Assembly: GCA_963971305.1 (NCBI GenBank)
Contig: OZ020305.1
Location: 2,885,001 to 2,949,000, forward strand
Direction: 5' to 3'
DNA length: 64,000 bases
Origin: Arcuatula senhousia
Taxonomy: Eukaryota > Mollusca > Bivalvia > Mytilida > Mytilidae
Positions 58,832 to 64,000 of the stretch are shown piece after piece. The notes below the pieces were generated by a model, which searched no databases, was not told where the DNA came from, and saw nothing but the letters and a program-made list of their open reading frames with translations. Made by a program: the position numbers and the translations under genes. Every line of letters begins with the position of its first letter. Position 1 is the stretch's first letter.

Positions 58832-59229
58832 TCAATTTCCCATGTTTATCAAGCTGCGTGTCATTCTATTATCTCGCATAGAAGTATTATTTTTAATATA
58901 AAAATTGCAAATAACAAGTCAAAACAATTTAAAATTATCTTTGACAATCATTTTTGCAATCATATGCAGTTGTAAAACAAGTTGCGATTTTATGTTAAGA
59001 AAAAACTTTTTCTTCTTGTGCTAGTGCAATGAAATGTCCAAACCCCAATAGGTCAATAACCAAAACAAGTCAAAAAGCAAATGTTTATCAATTTAAAAAT
59101 AATGCTTTTCTTTTCACATTTCGCATCATAAATTTATGCCTTTGAGACATTGAGACATAACTGTAACAGTTAAACTATAATATATATAAAAATGGAAACT
59201 GAAGCTAAAGCGCTACTTGAAATCCCGTT

Positions 59230-62200
59230 TCATTCATTTGGAATCAACAAGTCTAAAATTTGTTTGTCCATGTCTTCATTTTCACGCACCAGGGATATGA
59301 CCGATTTTAGAATTTTATCATTAGGGGTCTTCTCTAAAATCATTCTAACCATATCTACATTATTATGCCTGCATGTCCAGTACAGTGGAGACCGGCCATC
59401 CTTGTCAGTCTGATTAACATCAGACTTTCTCTCTAACAATATCCTTACCATATTTCGGTTATTATTCTCACATGCCAAGACCAGTGGCGATTGCCCATCG
59501 TCATCAGTCAGATTGACATCTGGATTGCTTTTTAACAATGTACTCACCATATCTAAATTGTTATTCTGACAGGCAAAGTACAATGGAGACCTACCACATT
59601 CATCAGTCTTGTTGACATCAGGATTTCTCTCCAATAACATTCCGACCATCTTTAAATTATTCTCCTCGCATGCCCAATATAATTTAGAATTTTCGTAAAT
59701 ATCATCTTGTTTAACGTTGAAATCATTTTGTTCTAACAATGCTAATATGTCACTATAGTTTTCCTTGCAAGCCCAGTACAATGGATACCAATCGAGCTCA
59801 TTGTTTCGATTGAAAACAGGATTTTTCTCTAACAACATCCTTACCATATCTGGATTATTATTCTGACATGCCCAATACAGTGGAGATTGTCCCCATCTAT
59901 CAGTTTGGTTTACATCAGGATTCTTGCTTAACAACAGTCTAACCATATCGGAATTATTATTCTCACATGCCAAAACCAGTGGGGATTCTCCAACTTCATT
60001 AGTTAGATTAACATCGGAATTCCTTTCTAACAACAGCTTTACCATATCTAGATTATCATTTAGACATGCAAAAAACAGTGGAGATTGTTCCCACAAATCA
60101 AGTTTGTTGATATCAAGATTTCTATCTAATAACATTCCGGCCATCTTTAAATTATTCTCCTTGCATGGCCAGTGTAGTTTAGAATGTTTGTAAATATCAT
60201 CTTGTTTAACGTTGGAATTCATTCCTAATAACAATGTTAATATGTCACTATAATCTTCCTTGCAAGCCCAGTACATTGGATACCAATCGAGCTCATTGCT
60301 TCGATTGAAAACAAGATTTGTCTCTATCAACATCCTAACCATATCTGGATTATTATTCTGACATGCCCAATACAGTGGAGATTGTCCCCATCTATCAGTA
60401 TAGTTAACATCAGGATTCGTCTTTAACAACAGTCTTACCATATCGGAATTATTATTCTCACATGCCAAGGCCAGTGGGGATTGTCCATCTTCATTAGTCA
60501 GATTAACATCGGAATTCCTTTCTAACAACAGCTTTACCATATCTAGATTATTATTCTGACATGCCCAGTACAGTGGAGATTGTCCCCATCTATCAGTATG
60601 GTCAACATCAGGATTCCGCTGTAATATTAATCTTACCATATCTAGATTATCATTCACACAAGCCCAGTACAGTGGAGATTGTCCATCGTTATCAATAGTG
60701 TTTACGCAAGAATCCTCTTCTAATAACAAAGTTACAATATCAAGATTATTATTTTCACATGCCCAGAGCAGTGGATATTGTCCATTGTCGTCATAATAGT
60801 TCACATCTTGGTTCTTCTCTAACAACATCTGTACAATATTGAAATTGTCTTTCATACATGCAATATGTAGTGGAGTTATTCCAAAAAATCCATCTCCATA
60901 ACTCGTATTGACAGCGGCATTGTTTTCTAACAACATTCTTGTTATGTATAGATTATCATTTTCACATGCCAAGTACAGCGGAGACTTGCCATATTCACCT
61001 AACTCACTGTTACCATCTGTCTGGTTGACATCCGGATTATTATCCAACAACATCTTTACAATATCTTCATTGTTATTCTGACATGCCCAGTACAATGGAG
61101 ACCGTCTATCCTCATCACTCTTGTTCACATCAACATTTTTTTCTAATAATATACTGACTATGCTTGAATTGTTATCTTCACATGCCCAATGTAATAAAGA
61201 GTTTTTGTAAATATCATCAACTTCGACTGTGGAATCCCTCTCTAATAAGAGTTCTAATATTTCACTGTGTTCTTCCCTGCAAGCCCAGTACAAGGGATAC
61301 CAATCGTTTTTATTCTCTCGATTGAAAATGGGATTATTCTTTATAAGTATACTAACCATACATAAATTATTGTTCTTGCATGCCCAATACAGTGGAAACC
61401 TTCCATACTTATCAGTCTGGTTGATATCAGGATTTCTCTCTACCAACAAACTTGCCATATCTAGATTATTATTTTGACATGCCAAGTACAGTGGCGACCG
61501 TCCATCCATATCATTCTGGTTAACATTAGGGTTTTTCGCCAACAACATGCGGACCATATCTAGATTATTATTTTGACATGCCCAGTGCAATGGAGATAGG
61601 CCATACTTATCTGTCTTGTTGACATCAGGATTCTTCTTCAATAACAAACTTACCATATCTAAGTTATTATTATTACATGCTAAATACAGTGGAAACTGTC
61701 CATCCTCATCAGTCCTATTAACATCAGGATTCCTCTCTAACAACAAACTTACCAACTCAAGATTGTTATGCTGACATGCTAAGATCAGTGGAGACTTTCC
61801 TTCCTTATCAATCTGTTTGACATTTGATTTTTTTTCTAACAAAATTCTTACCATATCCAGATTATCGTTCTTACATGCATAGTGCAAGGCAGTTCTTTTT
61901 GTGTCATCTGACTGGTTAATGTCAACTTTAAAACAGAGCACCCATTCTGTCAAATCTTTATATCCGTGACAACATGACTCTATCAATGGTGTACTACCTT
62001 TTCTATCAGAGAACCATTTAGATTGAATCTCTTCGTCTTTATGGATCACTAGGTAATTTTGTTTTTTTATACTCAACTGCTTCAGGTAAGTTAAAAATTT
62101 CTTTCTAAATAATTGATTTTTCATATTACAGTTATCAAAAACCTTAACAACTTTACCACTTGCCCACTCTCGTAGTAATCTTTCAATATAGTTTGTCAAA

Positions 62201-63963
62201 TACTCCTCTGGTATATCTATAATGAATTTCATATCCTCTGATGTTTCATTGCTTACGAGATTATAACGCATTCTTTCATGAAGAAGTTCACCATCCCCGT
62301 AACTAATCAAACATTCAATTATTCTGTTACCAAAGTACCATGCCAGGAAGTCAAATATCTTATCATGAACGGCTTTATATAATTTGTTATCTTCTTGGAT
62401 AAAGGACTCTAATAGTGTCTTTAAAGCAGTTTGTATTTTGTTTTTGGACAATCCCGATGGTAGACCACAGGCATTGCATAAGTCATTCAGTAACCCTTTC
62501 TGCTTACGTGTTGTCTTACCTTGAAACCATTTGTCTTCAAATTTGTTGTTAAATAAAACAATAAGAGCTAATGCACATATCTTATACTTACCTTCATCGC
62601 CCTGCTGACAAAACAAAGCGTCCAGCTCCTTATTTATAATGTTGAAGGGATTTTGTATAAATTGAATGATATTTACCCCACTATCAACCCTATATAACGA
62701 ACATAAAAGTGGAAGGAATGGGCCAACACAACCTAAAATCTGCTTTATTTTCCTTTCATTTATAGTTACATTAGTGTATTGCTTGATCAAATCGGACTTT
62801 TCTGACAATGTTAAACAATGTTCAGTGGACACCAAACTACACACACAAGACGTAAAGGGAACTAACAACTTAAATACATCATCATAAAAGACTTGAAGTC
62901 GACATGATACTATAATCTTACAACTTTTGTCTTTAACAATATTTTCTATGACCGGTAATACTTGTCTCCATGTGTCAACCTGTTGTTGATTTGCTGTAAA
63001 GTTTCCACATATGTCATCTACAATGAAACACGTCTTTCGTCCTGGTTTGTAATAATCTTCAAGTTTTGAAGGTGTGTAGATAGGAATGATGTCATAACCT
63101 TTTTTCTTAAGAACCATTGCTGTGTGTCTAGCTGTGAATGTCTTTCCACACCCAGAAGGTCCTGTGATGGTTACACAGTTTTTGTCTTGGACTATCTTTA
63201 ATACATGGTTAGTTGCTCTGGTTGGAACATACTTTTGGTCGTTTTCTATCCATCGTTCCAATGCTTTCTTTATTTGCTCTATGAATATATTTATTTGTTT
63301 AAAATAAGACACTAACAATGCCCACAAACTACATTTTTCTTCATTTTTATAAAGAGACCAAATATTCAATAGTTAAAGTAATTGACAAAAGGTCTAATCA
63401 TCATGCTAATTTTTGTAATTATTCGTGTTGCGAATCAAACAATGTGATTAGTAGAAGGTAGCTTTATGGCTATCAATTTGACTGCAAAAATAATGCATGA
63501 CATTTTATATCATTTTTAGTATCATTTTGAAGAGTTAAAACTAACAATATATAATTACAAAGTAAGCAATAGAAGTGCCCAGATTAAAACAAGTCCAAAA
63601 TTGTTTCGTAAATGTAACGTTACTACAATATCCTACATCAATTCTTGTCCAAAATTTACAAAAAGCATATTTGATACGTTACATTAATTGCCTAAGTTTG
63701 TGATTGAATATACTGCATTAATATATATCCTACCTACATTTATGATTTTATGATACTTGCATATGTGCCTCTTGATTTTGTTCGTATTGTAAAACTAGAA
63801 AGCAAAATAAAAACGGTCCATGCATGACAAACAAAATTATAACTACGTTCAAACTGACTTAAAATTTATTAGGGACCATATTAAGACAAACACATTTATC
63901 CAATAAACACTATACCTCTAACATTGACTGGAACAGGATCATTCAAGAGAGAATCTACTTGAT
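59230..63963 (-). CDS. nSTAND3-type NTPase with about 27 ankyrin repeats (5' end beyond window)
   Basis: Visible exons are 63963-63916 (48 nt, AG and GT flanks) and 63278-59230 (4049 nt to the stop). Both fit in phase 1, joining ...PVPVNVR to QIKKALERW. The large exon has no usable ATG before the P-loop, so the start lies upstream of the window. Domains in the large exon: residues about 1-25 linker (KYVPTRA); about 40-47 P-loop GPSGCGKT; about 83-90 Walker B CFIVDDIC; then IIVSCRLQVFYDDVF. A helical/winged region follows to about 430. About 27 ankyrin repeats (consensus G-SPLYWACQNNNLDMVRMLL) run from about 435 to 1320, with a short helical tail. This matches the novel STAND NTPase 3 family, often linked in molluscs to an N-terminal HEPN/DZIP3-like domain (family knowledge; not visible here). 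The likely role is an intracellular ATP-dependent sensor in immunity or stress (inferred). Confidence 0.85.
59740..60730 (-). repeat. Higher-order duplication of five ankyrin repeats (495 bp)
   Basis: Inside the ankyrin exon, a block of five repeats (QSPLYWAC, (Q/E)SPL(A/V)LAC, QSPLYWAC, WYP(L/M)YWAC, (H/N)SKL-W-C) occurs twice at an offset of 495 bp (for example GGATACCAATCGAGCTCATT at 59783 and 60278). Nucleotide identity is visibly higher than between neighbouring single repeats, so a recent segmental expansion of 165 codons is indicated. Confidence 0.75.
63279..63915 (-). other. Intron of the STAND/ankyrin gene
   Basis: The donor is AGAG/GTATAG at 63916/63915 and the acceptor ATATTCATAG at 63279. 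The frame stays open past the acceptor up to a TAA at 63375-63373, which can mislead gene callers into a non-ATG start near 63369. No other feature was seen; 63370-63915 is AT-rich. Confidence 0.7.
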
Positions 63964-64000
63964 CTGAAATTAACCATTTAACATTACTTTATTATTTTAC

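Noticed and set aside
59192..63307. Several plus-strand ORFs opposite the ankyrin/STAND exon
   Set aside because: They are shadows of the repetitive minus-strand coding sequence, with no splice or domain support.
63279..63369. Start of the ankyrin gene at 63369
   Set aside because: The frame begins with a non-ATG codon after a TAA. An acceptor at 63279 joins in phase to a predicted exon at 63916-63963.

Overview
This is a eukaryotic nuclear window: AT-rich, intron-bearing, with GT-AG introns and many dispersed repeats. Four secreted MSP130-type genes, a secreted C1q-domain gene and a STAND-ATPase/ankyrin gene, together with these repeat families, point to a bivalve mollusc, most likely a mussel of the Mytilus kind. 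The organism is inferred, not proven.

Layout. 1-44 kb holds four paralogues of the MSP130 / 'mesenchyme-specific cell surface glycoprotein' (choice-of-anchor I) family, which is known from echinoderm skeletons and mollusc shells. Genes A (1-2753, cut by the window edge) and B (7166-14098) lie on the minus strand. Genes C (18391-24546) and D (36791-43503) lie on the plus strand. The cluster is thus divergent around a 4.3 kb centre at 14.1-18.4 kb. B, C and D each have 10 coding exons with identical splice phases and predict proteins of 578, 554 and 558 residues. All four begin with a signal peptide, and B, C and D show no C-terminal GPI-type tail. A two-exon C1q gene (44895-43780, minus) converges on D. 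At the right end, 59230-63963 (minus, continuing past the window) encodes an nSTAND3-type P-loop NTPase followed by about 27 ankyrin repeats, a plausible intracellular sensor.

Mobile DNA fills the spaces. Three Penelope-like reverse-transcriptase copies lie head-to-tail at 30.9-25.2 kb (minus). One is split by a 2.0 kb inverted-repeat element with a 3-bp target duplication. A second retroelement lineage, with an intact catalytic motif, sits at 48.3-50.2 kb. The sequences downstream of these reverse-transcriptase ORFs are the same sequences that recur through the window as short 'anonymous' repeats, so those repeats are 5'-truncated retroelement tails. Several inverted-repeat (MITE or foldback) elements occur at 14.2, 16.3-18.1, 34.8, 50.5-52.6, 53.0-53.8 and 58.6 kb.

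The most unusual feature is in gene C. Three separate tandem duplications straddle its splice sites: a 45-bp unit at the exon 4 acceptor, a 67-bp unit of about 6 copies at the exon 7 donor, and a 57-bp unit of 5 copies at the exon 9 donor. Gene D shows a decayed 54-bp duplication at the same exon 9 donor. Extra exon ends with extra donors sit in line, and use of any downstream one reads into a stop.
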